Below are positions 17,300-26,804 of a stretch of DNA of 64,000 nt, piece after piece. Position 1 is the stretch's first letter. The number at the start of each line of letters is the position of its first letter. Location of the stretch: the NCBI GenBank assembly GCA_022769545.1, contig JALEJS010000013.1, forward strand, positions 62,001 to 126,000, read 5' to 3'. The notes under the pieces were generated by a model. It did no database searches. It saw nothing but the letters and a program-made list of their open reading frames with translations, and was not told where the DNA came from. Source of the stretch: Blautia sp. (GTDB taxonomy: Bacteria; Bacillota; Clostridia; Lachnospirales; Lachnospiraceae). The translations under genes were made by a program, and so were the position numbers.

Positions 17300-19159
17300 T
17301 TAATCCTCACAGTTTTCAATTGCCTGCAGAATTTCCGAGGGACTTAACCCCACCTTTGCCTGCAGGTCTTCCACTCTGCCCTGCTCCACAAAGCGGTCCC
17401 TGATGGCAATGGGCAGTACCCTTACCTCCGGATGGCAGGCTTCCATATATGCGGTTACGTGTTCGCCGAAACCGCCGTTTTTCACATTTTCCTCCACCGT
17501 CACGATCCAGCGGTGATTTTCTGCCAGCCGATCCAGCAATTCCGTATCCAGCGGCTTCACAAATCTGGTATTCACCAGCGTTGGATTCTTTCCCTGCTGC
17601 ACCAGCATATCGGTAACCTGTCCGCAGACAGAAACCATGCTTCCCACTGCAAGAATGGCCGTTTTTTCGCCTTCCCGCAGAATCTCACTCTTTCCGTATG
17701 CCACAGGATCCTGTCTGTCCGAAAAATCGGAAGCTGCCTTCCCTCTCGGATAACGGATGGCACAGGGACCATCCAGGGAAACGGCAAATTTCAGCATTTC
17801 CTGCAGTTCCTTTCCGTTTTTCGGAGCCATGACCGTCATATTCGGTATCATGGTCAGATAGGAAAGGTCAAAACAGCCCTGATGTGTCTCTCCGTCCGCT
17901 CCGACCAGTCCGGCCCGGTCGACCGCAAAAATCACATGAAGGTTCTGCATACACACATCGTGCAGAATCTGGTCGAACGCCCGCTGCAGGAAGGAGGAAT
18001 AGACAGCCACCACCGGAATCATACCTCCCAGAGCCAGTCCGGCGGCAAAGGTCACCGCATGTTCTTCTGCAATGCCCACATCAAAAAAGCGTTCCGGAAA
18101 TTCTTTTGCAAATTTTTTCAGTCCGGTTCCGGAAGGCATGGCTGCAGTGATCGCCACGAGCTTACGGTTCTCTCTTCCCTGTCCGCAGACAGCCTCAGCA
18201 AACACATCGGTATAGTCCGGCACGCTCTTTCTGCTCAGCAGTTTTCCGGTTTTCGGGTCAAACGGCCCCGTCCCGTGGAAACGGTCCGGATGGCTGCATG
18301 CCGGAACGTATCCTTTCCCTTTCTGGGTAAGTACATGAACCACAACCGGCCCTTCCACCCTTTTTGCTTCATTGAAGAGTTTCATCATCTGCCGCATGTT
18401 ATGTCCGTCCACAGGTCCCAGATAGGTCAGTCCCATATCCTCGAACAGCATTCCCGGAATGATCAGCTGCTTGATACTGCTTTTAGTCTTTCGCACGGTA
18501 TCCACGATCTTATTTCCCACGCCGGGTACTTTTCCCAGTGTTTTGGTCACATTCAGTTTCATACCCGTATATGCTTCTGCCGTGCGCAGGGCACTCAGAT
18601 ATGTGGACATTCCGCCCACATTTCTGGAAATCGACATATTGTTGTCGTTGATGATAATAATAAAATTCGTATGCAGCTCTGCCGCATTATTCAAAGCCTC
18701 ATAGGCCATTCCGCCTGTCAGCGCACCGTCCCCGATCACCGAAACCACCGTGTGCTTCTGTCCGAGAAGATCTCTGGCACGGACATATCCCACCCCCGCA
18801 GAAATGGAATTCGAGCTGTGGCCTGTATCAAAGGAATCACAGGGGCTCTCCTGCCGTTTCGGAAAGCCGCTCAGACCGCCTTCCTGACGAAGCCGCTCAA
18901 ACCCCTCCTTCCTTCCGGTAAGAATCTTGTGCGTGTATGCCTGATGGCCCACATCCCAGATCAGCTTATCCTCCGGAAAGTTCAGCACATTATGAAGTGC
19001 CAGTGTCAGCTCCACCGCTCCGAGATTGGAAGCGAGGTGCCCACCGGTTCTGCTCACCTTTTCGACTAAAAATTCCCGGATTTCCTCTGCCAGCTTTGGA
19101 AAATCTTTCAGCGGAATCTGGTGAATATCATTTGGAGCATTGATTTTATCAAGAATCAT
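17300..19159 (-). CDS. dxs: 1-deoxy-D-xylulose-5-phosphate synthase
   Basis: DXS condenses pyruvate and glyceraldehyde 3-phosphate, with thiamine diphosphate, in the first step of the MEP isoprenoid pathway. The 619-residue protein shows the thiamine-binding GDGALTGGMAYEALNNA motif, catalytic IAEEHAVTFAAGLA, DRAGLVGADGETHQG and a C-terminal transketolase domain. Length is normal. It follows ispA with a 13-bp gap, placing two isoprenoid enzymes together. Confidence 0.98.
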   Translation of the reverse strand: MILDKINAPNDIHQIPLKDFPKLAEEIREFLVEKVSRTGGHLASNLGAVELTLALHNVLNFPEDKLIWDVGHQAYTHKILTGRKEGFERLRQEGGLSGFPKRQESPCDSFDTGHSSNSISAGVGYVRARDLLGQKHTVVSVIGDGALTGGMAYEALNNAAELHTNFIIIINDNNMSISRNVGGMSTYLSALRTAEAYTGMKLNVTKTLGKVPGVGNKIVDTVRKTKSSIKQLIIPGMLFEDMGLTYLGPVDGHNMRQMMKLFNEAKRVEGPVVVHVLTQKGKGYVPACSHPDRFHGTGPFDPKTGKLLSRKSVPDYTDVFAEAVCGQGRENRKLVAITAAMPSGTGLKKFAKEFPERFFDVGIAEEHAVTFAAGLALGGMIPVVAVYSSFLQRAFDQILHDVCMQNLHVIFAVDRAGLVGADGETHQGCFDLSYLTMIPNMTVMAPKNGKELQEMLKFAVSLDGPCAIRYPRGKAASDFSDRQDPVAYGKSEILREGEKTAILAVGSMVSVCGQVTDMLVQQGKNPTLVNTRFVKPLDTELLDRLAENHRWIVTVEENVKNGGFGEHVTAYMEACHPEVRVLPIAIRDRFVEQGRVEDLQAKVGLSPSEILQAIENCED

Positions 19160-19172
19160 TGGTATCCTTCTT

Positions 19173-20060
19173 TCATTTTCTGCGATGAACCAGCATCTGT
19201 ATCAGATCATACAGAAAATCATTTTGTTTCTCCAGCCCGTCCAGAAGTCTCAGTGCCTTCTGTGAAAGCTCCTGCACTTCCCGGGCTGCCCGCTCCATCC
19301 CCACCAGAGTCACATATGTGACCTTGTGGTTTTTTTCATCACTGTGCACGGGCTTACCCAGTTCTTCACTGGTACTGGTCACATCCAGGATATCATCCTG
19401 TATCTGAAATGCCAGTCCAATGTTTCCGGCTGCCTGTTCTATGGTATTCAGCTGCTCCTGATCCGCACCGCCCAGGACAGCGCCTGTCATCATGGCAGCC
19501 TCGATCAGCGCAGAGGTCTTGTTTTCATAAATATAATCCAGCATGTCCTTTTCCAGAGGCTTTCCGTCATTTTCCACATCGACACTCTGGCCTCCCAGCA
19601 TCCCGTGAATGCCGGTTTTTTCCGCCATGATCTCCATCGCCCGGATCACACGCTGCGTCCGGTCCGTCATGGAAAAAGCCCGGAGCATCACCTCATAGGC
19701 ATAATTCAGAAGCGCATCTCCGCTCAGAACGCCCATCGCCTCGCCGTAGACCCTGTGCGTCGTCAGACGTCCCCGCCGGTAATCATCATTGTCAATTGCC
19801 GGAAGATCATCGTGAATCAGAGAATGGGTGTGGATCATTTCCATGGCCGCCATAAACGGGCCGATCTCTTCCCCTTCTCCGCCGAACATCCGGTAAGTCT
19901 CCTGCATCAGCATGGGGCGAAGACGCTTGCCGCCTGCCGTCATACTGTAATTCATCGCCTCCGCCAGCCTTTTCGCAAATCCGGTTTCCTCCGGAAGCCA
20001 GCTGCGAAGGACGTCCTCTATCTCTTTTGTTTTCTCTGTCAGTTTATCTTGAAAATTCAT
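19173..20060 (-). CDS. ispA: Farnesyl diphosphate synthase (geranyltranstransferase)
   Basis: IspA extends dimethylallyl diphosphate with isopentenyl diphosphate to geranyl and farnesyl diphosphate. The protein (about 295 residues) has the first aspartate-rich motif HDDLPAIDNDDYRRG, second motif FQIQDDILDV, GGKRLRPMLM and KTSALI, all typical of short-chain bacterial prenyl synthases. The start is likely the ATG at 20060, overlapping the end of xseB by 17 bp; a start six codons earlier is possible. It precedes dxs. Confidence 0.95.
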   Translation of the reverse strand: MNFQDKLTEKTKEIEDVLRSWLPEETGFAKRLAEAMNYSMTAGGKRLRPMLMQETYRMFGGEGEEIGPFMAAMEMIHTHSLIHDDLPAIDNDDYRRGRLTTHRVYGEAMGVLSGDALLNYAYEVMLRAFSMTDRTQRVIRAMEIMAEKTGIHGMLGGQSVDVENDGKPLEKDMLDYIYENKTSALIEAAMMTGAVLGGADQEQLNTIEQAAGNIGLAFQIQDDILDVTSTSEELGKPVHSDEKNHKVTYVTLVGMERAAREVQELSQKALRLLDGLEKQNDFLYDLIQMLVHRRK

Positions 20061-20271
20061 CCAGACTTCCATCCTCATTCATCTGCAGCATCTTTTTTTC
20101 CACTGTATCAAGTGTCTCGCTGCAATGCTTCAAAAGTTCCATTCCCTGTTTGTAACAATGAAAAGACTCCTCCAGAGAAGTCTCCCTGTCCTCCAGCTTA
20201 TGCACCAGGATGTCCAGTTCGGCAAACGCCTGCTCAATGGTTCTGGACTCTTTCTTTTCTGTTTTATCCAT
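20044..20271 (-). CDS. xseB: Exodeoxyribonuclease VII small subunit
   Basis: XseB binds XseA in the nuclease that degrades single-stranded DNA. This 75-residue helical protein has the family pattern FAELDILVHKLEDRETSLEESFHCYKQGMELLK. It overlaps the end of xseA by 8 bp, which implies translational coupling and balanced subunit production. Confidence 0.95.
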   Translation of the reverse strand: MDKTEKKESRTIEQAFAELDILVHKLEDRETSLEESFHCYKQGMELLKHCSETLDTVEKKMLQMNEDGSLDEFSR

Positions 20272-21478
20272 CTGCTCTGTTTTCCTCTCTCACATTGCAA
20301 ACCTCAGTCTCAATGACTCCGTCCGCCACAGATATCTTCAGCCGTTCTCCCGGCTTCGTCTGCGCAATGCTGGTGACTGCCTTTCCACGGGCATCTGCCA
20401 CATACGCATACCCCTGATTCAGCTTCCGCAGAGGCGAAAGTCCCTGAAAACGCTCCAGATAAAGCGACAGCTGATGTCTGTATGCCGTCAGCTTCCGGTT
20501 CATCAGCTCGATGAAACGGTCCTGCATATCTGCCGTATACTGGCGATTTTCACGCAGCCGGTTCGCCGGCCCCAGATACTGCAGCTGCAGCTGGTACTGC
20601 TCCAGACGGCTGCGCGCCGCATCCAGACGGTTTCCCATTCCGCGCATCAGCCGGATCTGATATACACGTAACTGCTCCATCACACTGCGAAGATCATCTA
20701 CGGCAAGCTCCGCTGCCGCAGAAGGCGTCGGTGCTCTTAAGTCTGCCACGAAATCGGCAATGGTAAAGTCCGTCTCGTGTCCCACTGCAGAAATCACCGG
20801 TGTCCGGCACTCAAAAATTGCTCTCGCCACCCGCTCATCATTGAACGCCCATAGATCCTCGATGGAGCCTCCTCCACGGCCGACAATGATCACATCCACT
20901 CCGGCCTGATCCATCATCTGCAGGCCCTTCACGATGCTCTCCGGCGCTCCCTCTCCCTGGACCAGAGCAGGATAAAGAATGATCTGAAGATAGGGGTTTC
21001 TCCGTAAGGAAATGTTCCGGATATCCTGTACCGCCGCACCTGTAGGCGCCGTCACAACCCCCAGTCTTCGGATATATCTGGGAATGGGCTGTTTATACTC
21101 GGGTGCAAACATGCCCATATCTTCCAGCTCCTGCTTCAGTGCCAGAAACCGCTCGTAAAGCGCGCCCGCTCCCTCCAGGGTAATTTCCTTTGCATAGAGC
21201 TGGTATTTTCCGTCACGCTCATATACATCCACCGAACCGCCGACAACCACCTTGTCTCCGTCTTTCATGCGGAATGCAAGTCCCCGTCTCGATCCGACAA
21301 ACATCACGCAGCTCAGCGTTCCTGTCTCATCCTTCAGGGAAAAGTAGATATGCCCGCTGGTATGGTATTTACAGTTGGACACTTCTCCCTTTACATAAAC
21401 CTTCTGCAGAAAATAATCCTGAGTAAACATGTTTTTCACATATCGGTTTACCTGTCCTACAGAATAGATATTTTTCAT
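20264..21478 (-). CDS. xseA: Exodeoxyribonuclease VII large subunit
   Basis: XseA is the catalytic subunit of exonuclease VII, with an N-terminal OB fold ([23 protein letters not shown]), a catalytic domain with [11 protein letters not shown] and [19 protein letters not shown], and a coiled-coil C-terminal region that holds the small subunits. At 404 residues it is of normal size. It overlaps nusB by 4 bp and xseB by 8 bp. Confidence 0.96.
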   Translation of the reverse strand: MKNIYSVGQVNRYVKNMFTQDYFLQKVYVKGEVSNCKYHTSGHIYFSLKDETGTLSCVMFVGSRRGLAFRMKDGDKVVVGGSVDVYERDGKYQLYAKEITLEGAGALYERFLALKQELEDMGMFAPEYKQPIPRYIRRLGVVTAPTGAAVQDIRNISLRRNPYLQIILYPALVQGEGAPESIVKGLQMMDQAGVDVIIVGRGGGSIEDLWAFNDERVARAIFECRTPVISAVGHETDFTIADFVADLRAPTPSAAAELAVDDLRSVMEQLRVYQIRLMRGMGNRLDAARSRLEQYQLQLQYLGPANRLRENRQYTADMQDRFIELMNRKLTAYRHQLSLYLERFQGLSPLRKLNQGYAYVADARGKAVTSIAQTKPGERLKISVADGVIETEVCNVREENRADG

Positions 21479-21891
21479 TTTTTCTCTTCTTCGCCCGCAA
21501 TCTTACCCAGAATTCCGTTGACAAAGGAACCGGAGGTCTCTCCCCCATAATGCTTGGCCAGCTCCACAGCCTCATTGATGGCCACGCCGGTGGGAACATC
21601 CTCATCGTATTTCATCTCATAAACAGCCAGGCGCAGCGCCGTCAGATCCACACGGCTCATACGCTTTGTCTTCCAGCCTTTGCTGATCCCGTTCAGGATC
21701 CCGTCAATCTCTTCCAGATGCTCTGTCACCTTATCAAATTTTTCCTGCATATATTTCTGGTCTTTTTCCGACAGCTCAGACAGTCCGTCGAAATAAAGAG
21801 GCAGCTGCTCCGATGTCATTTCTTCCTCTGAATTAAACTCTTTCATGAACAGCAGTTTGAATATATGCTCCCGCAACTCACTTCTACGCAT
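21475..21891 (-). CDS. nusB: Transcription antitermination factor NusB
   Basis: NusB is the all-helical RNA-binding factor of the rRNA antitermination complex with NusE. The 138-residue protein starts [19 protein letters not shown] and has the family motifs [29 protein letters not shown] and [29 protein letters not shown]. The ATG at 21891 follows GGGAGGAAACA. It lies between the Asp23-like gene and xseA. Confidence 0.96.
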   Translation of the reverse strand: MRRSELREHIFKLLFMKEFNSEEEMTSEQLPLYFDGLSELSEKDQKYMQEKFDKVTEHLEEIDGILNGISKGWKTKRMSRVDLTALRLAVYEMKYDEDVPTGVAINEAVELAKHYGGETSGSFVNGILGKIAGEEEKK

Positions 21892-21922
21892 TGTTTCCTC
21901 CCATATAGAAAAAAGGAAAGAA

Positions 21923-22309
21923 TTACTTTCCTTTTTCGTTTTCCATATCCACGCTGGCAATATTGATATTTACTTCCGAAACCTCCAGGCCGGTCATGGT
22001 CTCAATGGAGGACTTAACCTTTTCCTGTACCGTTTTGCTTGTTTCCAGAATATTTTTGCCATATTTGATATTTAATGATAAATCTACGGTAATCACATCT
22101 CCGGAAATATTTACTTTCACACCCTTGGACAATGTCTTCATGCCAAGCTTGCTGACCAGATCATATGTGATATTGCCTGCCATGGAAGCTACTCCGTCAA
22201 CCTCTGTCGCTGCAAGACCGGCGATGATTGCGACCACCTCGTCTGCCACATGCACTTCACCCACCGGGCCCAGATCCTGTATTTTATAGGTCATTCTTTT
22301 TTCTGCCAT
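21923..22309 (-). CDS. Asp23/Gls24 family envelope stress response protein
   Basis: This 128-residue protein has an Asp23/Gls24-domain pattern: [69 protein letters not shown]. Such proteins are linked to cell-envelope homeostasis and are the commonest gene upstream of nusB in Firmicutes (YqhY). The start follows AGGAGGGTTTGAA. It opens the ten-gene operon that runs to recN. Confidence 0.92.
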   Translation of the reverse strand: MAEKRMTYKIQDLGPVGEVHVADEVVAIIAGLAATEVDGVASMAGNITYDLVSKLGMKTLSKGVKVNISGDVITVDLSLNIKYGKNILETSKTVQEKVKSSIETMTGLEVSEVNINIASVDMENEKGK

Positions 22310-22365
22310 TTCAAACCCTCCTGTATCTCCGGAACATAGCTACTCCAGAATATCTGATAGAATCT

Positions 22366-22397
22366 ATTATACCAAAATGTCAAATAAATGAAAAGGG
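22366..22397 (-). promoter_or_regulatory. Probable promoter of the Asp23-nusB-recN operon
   Basis: On the minus strand an extended -10 element TGGTATAAT (TATAAT at 22366-22371) lies 57 bp upstream of the Asp23-like ATG. A TTTTCA box 17 bp upstream is a weak -35 overlapping the region just after prfC. No terminator is apparent until after recN. Confidence 0.55.
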
Positions 22398-23987
22398 TTA
22401 TTTGCTGAATTCTGTCAGGATCAGCCCCGGATTCCGTTCCTGTGTCATACCGACACTCCAGGAATTCACCCACAAAAGCAGCGGATTTCCCTTCAGATCC
22501 GTGACCTTTTTCATATCAGAGGTTCCCGTGATTTTTTCCACATTGACTTCGTCCTTGTTTGCGATCCAGCGAATATGCTCATACGGCAGATTTTCCAGAC
22601 GGATATCCACATTATATTCATTTTCCAGACGGTATTTCAGAACATCAAACTGCAGGACACCTACGACGCCAACAATGATCTCCTCCATACCGGTATTGAA
22701 TTCCTGGAAGATCTGAATGGCGCCCTCCTGGGCAATCTGGTTGATTCCCTTGACAAACTGCTTTCTTTTCATGGTATCCAGCTGACGCACTCTGGCAAAA
22801 TGCTCCGGCGCAAACGTTGGGATTCCCTCAAAGGCAAATTTCTTTCCGGGAACACAGATCGTATCCCCGATGGAAAAGATTCCCGGGTCAAACACACCGA
22901 TGATATCTCCCGCATAGGCTTCCTCCACCACATGACGCGACTCGGCCATCATCTGCTGCGGCTGAAGAAGACGCATCTTTTTATCTCCCTGAACATGATA
23001 TACCTCCTGGCTGGCATCAAATTTTCCGGAACAGATCCGCATAAACGCGATTCTGTCACGATGTGCCTTATTCATGTTTGCCTGGATTTTAAAAACAAAT
23101 GCGGAGAAGCTGTCATCCATGGGATCAATCTCTCCCTCATCCGACATTCTGGGAAGCGGAGACGTGGTCATCCTGAGGAAATGTTCCAGAAATGTTTCCA
23201 CACCGAAGTTTGTGAGCGCAGAACCGAAAAATACCGGAGTCAGTTCTCCTCTGCTGACCTTTTCCTGGTCAAACTCCGCGCTGGCACCGTCCAGAAGCTC
23301 AATTTCCTCCAGAAGCTGTTCTTTCTGTTCCGCATCCATGACCTCATCGGCTCTTGGGTCATTCAGCGGGATCTCCTCGATAATTCCCTCTTTGGTACCC
23401 TTCTGCGTATCCGAAAAGGTGAGGATTTTCTCCGTGTTCCGGTCATAGACACCACGGAATTTTTTTCCGGAGCCTATGGGCCAGTTGATCGGACATGTGG
23501 CGATCCCCAGCTCTTTTTCTATTTCATCCAGAAGATCAAACGTATCATTGGCATCCCTGTCCATTTTATTGATAAATGTAAAAATCGGGATATGACGCAT
23601 CACACAGACCTTAAACAGCTTTCTGGTCTGCGCCTCCACACCCTTGGAACCGTCGATCACCATGACAGCCGAATCTGCCGCCATCAGCGTGCGGTAGGTA
23701 TCCTCCGAGAAATCCTGATGTCCCGGAGTATCCAGAATATTGATGCAGTATCCCTCATAGTGGAACTGCAGTACGGATGAGGTAACGGAAATACCTCTCT
23801 CCTTCTCGATTTCCATCCAGTCTGAAACCGCATGGCGGGCCGTTGCCTTTCCTTTTACACTTCCGGCAAGGTTGATGGCTCCGCCATACAGCAGAAATTT
23901 TTCTGTCAGTGTGGTTTTGCCGGCATCCGGATGGGAAATAATGGCAAAGGTTCTTCTTTTTTCTATTTCTTTCGTATACTTTGACAC
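22398..23987 (-). CDS. prfC: Peptide chain release factor 3
   Basis: RF3 is a translational GTPase that recycles RF1/RF2 from the ribosome. The 529-residue protein has the G1 loop ISHPDAGKTTLTE, G3 DTPGHQDFSEDTYRTL, G4 INKMDRD, and RF3-type domains II and III ending VGMTQERNPGLILTEFSK. Length matches E. coli RF3. It has its own promoter in the 116-bp gap after spoIIIAH. Confidence 0.97.
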   Translation of the reverse strand: MSKYTKEIEKRRTFAIISHPDAGKTTLTEKFLLYGGAINLAGSVKGKATARHAVSDWMEIEKERGISVTSSVLQFHYEGYCINILDTPGHQDFSEDTYRTLMAADSAVMVIDGSKGVEAQTRKLFKVCVMRHIPIFTFINKMDRDANDTFDLLDEIEKELGIATCPINWPIGSGKKFRGVYDRNTEKILTFSDTQKGTKEGIIEEIPLNDPRADEVMDAEQKEQLLEEIELLDGASAEFDQEKVSRGELTPVFFGSALTNFGVETFLEHFLRMTTSPLPRMSDEGEIDPMDDSFSAFVFKIQANMNKAHRDRIAFMRICSGKFDASQEVYHVQGDKKMRLLQPQQMMAESRHVVEEAYAGDIIGVFDPGIFSIGDTICVPGKKFAFEGIPTFAPEHFARVRQLDTMKRKQFVKGINQIAQEGAIQIFQEFNTGMEEIIVGVVGVLQFDVLKYRLENEYNVDIRLENLPYEHIRWIANKDEVNVEKITGTSDMKKVTDLKGNPLLLWVNSWSVGMTQERNPGLILTEFSK

Positions 23988-24029
23988 GTCTGGCCTCCTG
24001 TTTCTATGTCCAATGTTTACAGCATTCCT

Positions 24030-24059
24030 ATTCTAGTATAGGAACATCCTCACTGTCAA
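24030..24059 (-). promoter_or_regulatory. Promoter of prfC with an overlapping inverted repeat
   Basis: TTGACA (24054-24059), 18 bp, TAGAAT (24030-24035) on the minus strand. The -10 region is overlapped by TTCCTAT-6 nt-ATAGGAA (24025-24044), a perfect 7-bp inverted repeat that could be a protein site or a 5' leader hairpin. Confidence 0.6.
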
Positions 24060-24103
24060 GGCTATTTCACGATTCTCGCCATCTGCTTTGCCATCCCCGG
24101 ACG

Positions 24104-24859
24104 TCAGTCATAGATTCCTTCTGTCTCAATACCATAGACATCATATACCCCGGCCGAGGTTTCACTTTCCCCGTCCTGTTCTTCCTGAGATTCCCCGGAT
24201 TCCTGCGCATCTGCCGAAGCTTCTCCGGATGTATCCTCCTCACTCTCGCTCAGCGGTGTGATCACGATGTTTTCCGCCGCAATTCCGGTTTTCCGCTTTA
24301 CGATGTCCTCGATCTGCGCTCGTTTCGCATCCTCCAGATCCGTCTCCGGAACTACAACATCTGCCGTCTCTCCCGTCAGATTCACAATGACATTGTCAAA
24401 GCCCTTTGCCTCCAGAAGAAGCTCCGCCGCCGCTTCTTTCTCCGCCATTTCCGCCATGGCGACCATTGAATTCACCGCTTCCTGTTTCTGATCATCTCCC
24501 AGCTGAGAATTGTTGATGATCGACTGCAGGTCCTCTTTGTTCTGCGATCGGATCTGTTCTCTGGACAGCTTTGCCTGTGCTGCAAAATTTGTGGCTCCGG
24601 TAAGTACGGCTTCACCGGGAGTGCTGGTATCCTGACTGCTTTCATCCTCGGAAAAGCCATCTGCCCCGTTCTCATTCAGAAGGGCTGTTTCGTCTGTCAG
24701 ATCGTAATCCACATCCTCCAGAATGGTACTGCTGTCTGTGCTGGCTTCCTCATTCTTCAGTCCCAGATCCACGTCCGCGAAATTCAGATATCCGGCGATG
24801 GCGATCAGAATGGCTAGTGCAGTTATAATAACCTGGTTCCTTTTAAAAATCTTTTTCAC
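24104..24859 (-). CDS. spoIIIAH: Stage III sporulation protein AH
   Basis: SpoIIIAH is the mother-cell membrane protein whose extracellular YscJ-like domain meets forespore SpoIIQ to form the channel across the engulfment septum. The 251-residue protein has a transmembrane segment at about 9-28 (VIITALAILIAIAGYLNF), an acidic Ser-rich linker (about 30-85), the ring-building domain with EQIRSQNKEDLQSIINN and the terminal VNLTGETADVVV region, and an unusual acidic C-tail. Translation starts at GTG after AAGGAGATATC and overlaps spoIIIAG by 17 bp. It is the last gene of the operon. Confidence 0.94.
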   Translation of the reverse strand: MKKIFKRNQVIITALAILIAIAGYLNFADVDLGLKNEEASTDSSTILEDVDYDLTDETALLNENGADGFSEDESSQDTSTPGEAVLTGATNFAAQAKLSREQIRSQNKEDLQSIINNSQLGDDQKQEAVNSMVAMAEMAEKEAAAELLLEAKGFDNVIVNLTGETADVVVPETDLEDAKRAQIEDIVKRKTGIAAENIVITPLSESEEDTSGEASADAQESGESQEEQDGESETSAGVYDVYGIETEGIYD

Positions 24860-25313
24860 ACGATATCTCCTTTATCATTTTCATTACTTTAATTTTATGG
24901 GCTTCCAGCTGAAATAATGCCATTATGGCTTCTTTTATATTCTGAACCACGGTAAAATCATCTGCTCCCTGTGCACAGATCAGTGCTCCGGTAACCACCT
25001 CCTCAGACGAGGAAAACACATCCTGGGAGCGCTCTTTCGTCATCAGTACCACCTCTGCCTTTCCTACGCCTTCCACATCCGACAGAAGCATTTCCAGCTT
25101 CTGTTCCAGAACCGTTTTCCCCCCGGCAGTAAGATTCTCCTCACTTTTTTCTGCTGTCCACACACTCTTCTGGCTGTTTTCCTTTTTATCGGATACCGGC
25201 ATGGCGATCGCCATCAGAAGAAGCCCCAGAAGAATCAGAATCAGCCACTGCTGTCTCCCCATTTTGCTCAGCCGCTGTATCCAGGCTCCGGCTTTCGTCT
25301 CCATTTTTCTCAC
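24843..25313 (-). CDS. spoIIIAG: Stage III sporulation protein AG
   Basis: SpoIIIAG forms a large ring in the mother-cell membrane of the feeding-tube complex. The 156-residue protein has a transmembrane helix at about 23-41 (WLILILLGLLLMAIAMPVS) and a YscJ/EscJ-like ring domain with LEMLLSDVEGVGKAEVVLMT and QNIKEAIMALFQLEAHKIKVMKM. The start at 25313 is a GTG, with an ATG three codons on as an alternative. Its first 42 codons overlap the 3' end of spoIIIAF in another frame, an unusually long overlap. Confidence 0.94.
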   Translation of the reverse strand: MRKMETKAGAWIQRLSKMGRQQWLILILLGLLLMAIAMPVSDKKENSQKSVWTAEKSEENLTAGGKTVLEQKLEMLLSDVEGVGKAEVVLMTKERSQDVFSSSEEVVTGALICAQGADDFTVVQNIKEAIMALFQLEAHKIKVMKMIKEISCEKDF

Positions 25314-25644
25314 TTCCCTCCTCCGCTTCTTCCTGCTCTTCCATCATGTCCTGCAGCGTTCTTTGTGTCTCCTGCTCCAGAAATTCCTCCCGGAAGCTTT
25401 CCAGCTCCCTCTGCTCCTTCTTAAGGTTATTCTCCAGATAATGCTCCTGAAACACCGTCATGAAATCCCTGCTTTTCCCAAGAAGCGCCAGAATGGGGGT
25501 ACTCATGATCACAATCAGCAGAATTCCCATAAAGAACCGCACGTACCGCTCATATGCCGGATCCGGCACAAGATGCAGAAAGCTGGTCAGTACAATGTAA
25601 AACACGGCAACGTTCTGCATCCACAGATATATTTCCTCCCGCAT
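25186..25644 (-). CDS. spoIIIAF: Stage III sporulation protein AF
   Basis: SpoIIIAF is a membrane component of the SpoIIIA-SpoIIQ transport channel made in the mother cell. The roughly 152-residue protein begins MREEIYLWMQNVAVFYIVLTSFLHLVP, with two transmembrane segments (about 9-27 and 37-57) and a charged coiled coil (EQRELESFREEFLEQETQ). The ATG overlaps the spoIIIAE stop after GGAGGTGG; two adjacent ATG codons (25647 and 25644) are both possible. Its acidic Ser-rich tail is encoded over the beginning of spoIIIAG. Confidence 0.88.
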   Translation of the reverse strand: MREEIYLWMQNVAVFYIVLTSFLHLVPDPAYERYVRFFMGILLIVIMSTPILALLGKSRDFMTVFQEHYLENNLKKEQRELESFREEFLEQETQRTLQDMMEEQEEAEEGSEKNGDESRSLDTAAEQNGETAVADSDSSGASSDGDRHAGIR

Positions 25645-26804
25645 CATCCACCTCCAACGCTTACCATCAGAATCACAAAGATCAGCATTCCAAGCACCTG
25701 CGCCGTCAGAAGAATCCGCATCAGGACAGAACATCCTTCTCCCATCGTCCCAAGAGCCCGCACCATGCGGCGATCCGAAATGGGCTGGCACAGAGCTGCC
25801 AGAAGACGGAATACCAGTGACATTCCGGCATATTTCAGAACCGGCCTGGCGCCCGCAAGAACCAGTGCAAGAAGCACCGCTGTTCCCAGGCTGTTCCGTA
25901 CCAGAACGGCGCTGGAAAGAACCAGCTCCGTTACCATATTCACCGCATTTCCGATCCCCGGAATCGCACCGGCAGTTTTCCCGATCACGCTTCTGCGCAG
26001 TGTATCCAGTATGGGCGCGACCAGATTTTTCACCACCTGCAGACCCACCACCATTCCCAGCATGGTTTTCAGCCCCCAGCCGGTAACCGTTTCCACCAGC
26101 TCTGCCATCTTGCTGAGCATTTCTTCTCTGGACAGATGATTCACCAGTTCCAGAAGGACATACAGATTTGCCGCCGGCAAAAGAACGGCCATAAGTACCC
26201 ACTGGATCATCCAGACCAGCAGGATCACTCCTTCATAAAACACCGCAGCAGAGGACACCCCGGAGGCGGCTGTTACCGCGATCAGATAGGAAGGCATCAG
26301 TGATTTCATAAATTCCGTCATCCATTCCAGCGTATCTGCCAGATCCATGCTCAGGCGCTGAAACAGATTCACGAGCAGAACAAACAGCATCAGGTACGTC
26401 GCATAAAATCCCACCTCACTGATCTGGGCATTCGAAAAGACAGAGCTGAAATTCAGAAACACCGCTCCTGCGATCACCAGCATCAGAATCTTCAGAATCA
26501 TATCCTTCATCTGAAGATATTCCGAAAAAAAAAGACCCCGCAGATATTCCTGCAAAGTCTCTTTGGAAAGGACCGTCTCGCCCGCCATTATTTTTTTTAC
26601 CGCCTCAGAAACAGAAAACGATTTTTCCGGCACCATGCTGTCCAGCAGCTCCTGCACCTGCGTCAGATCCAGCTCCTGAAAAAGCCGTTCCTGTGTGGAA
26701 GACGCTTCTCCTTCCGCTTCGCTGCCCCACACCGGAACCCGGCACAGCCAGAGAAAACCGGCAGCCAGCAGGATCCGGCACAGGAGCCGGCCGTTTTTTC
26801 TCAT
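25644..26804 (-). CDS. spoIIIAE: Stage III sporulation protein AE
   Basis: SpoIIIAE is the polytopic membrane component of the SpoIIIA channel. The 386-residue protein has a cleavable-looking signal peptide (about 1-28), a periplasm-like N-terminal stretch, and about eight hydrophobic helices with the family motif LGLQ-like MVVGLQVVKNLVAPILDTLRRS. It overlaps spoIIIAD by 4 bp and spoIIIAF by 1-4 bp, indicating translational coupling. Confidence 0.94.
   Translation of the reverse strand: MRKNGRLLCRILLAAGFLWLCRVPVWGSEAEGEASSTQERLFQELDLTQVQELLDSMVPEKSFSVSEAVKKIMAGETVLSKETLQEYLRGLFFSEYLQMKDMILKILMLVIAGAVFLNFSSVFSNAQISEVGFYATYLMLFVLLVNLFQRLSMDLADTLEWMTEFMKSLMPSYLIAVTAASGVSSAAVFYEGVILLVWMIQWVLMAVLLPAANLYVLLELVNHLSREEMLSKMAELVETVTGWGLKTMLGMVVGLQVVKNLVAPILDTLRRSVIGKTAGAIPGIGNAVNMVTELVLSSAVLVRNSLGTAVLLALVLAGARPVLKYAGMSLVFRLLAALCQPISDRRMVRALGTMGEGCSVLMRILLTAQVLGMLIFVILMVSVGGG

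Noticed and set aside
25645-26202. Long N-terminal extension of SpoIIIAF
   Set aside because: The extension is Gly/Arg/Ser-rich, lies over spoIIIAE in another frame and has no start signals; the ATG at 25644 with GGAGGTGG is the real start.
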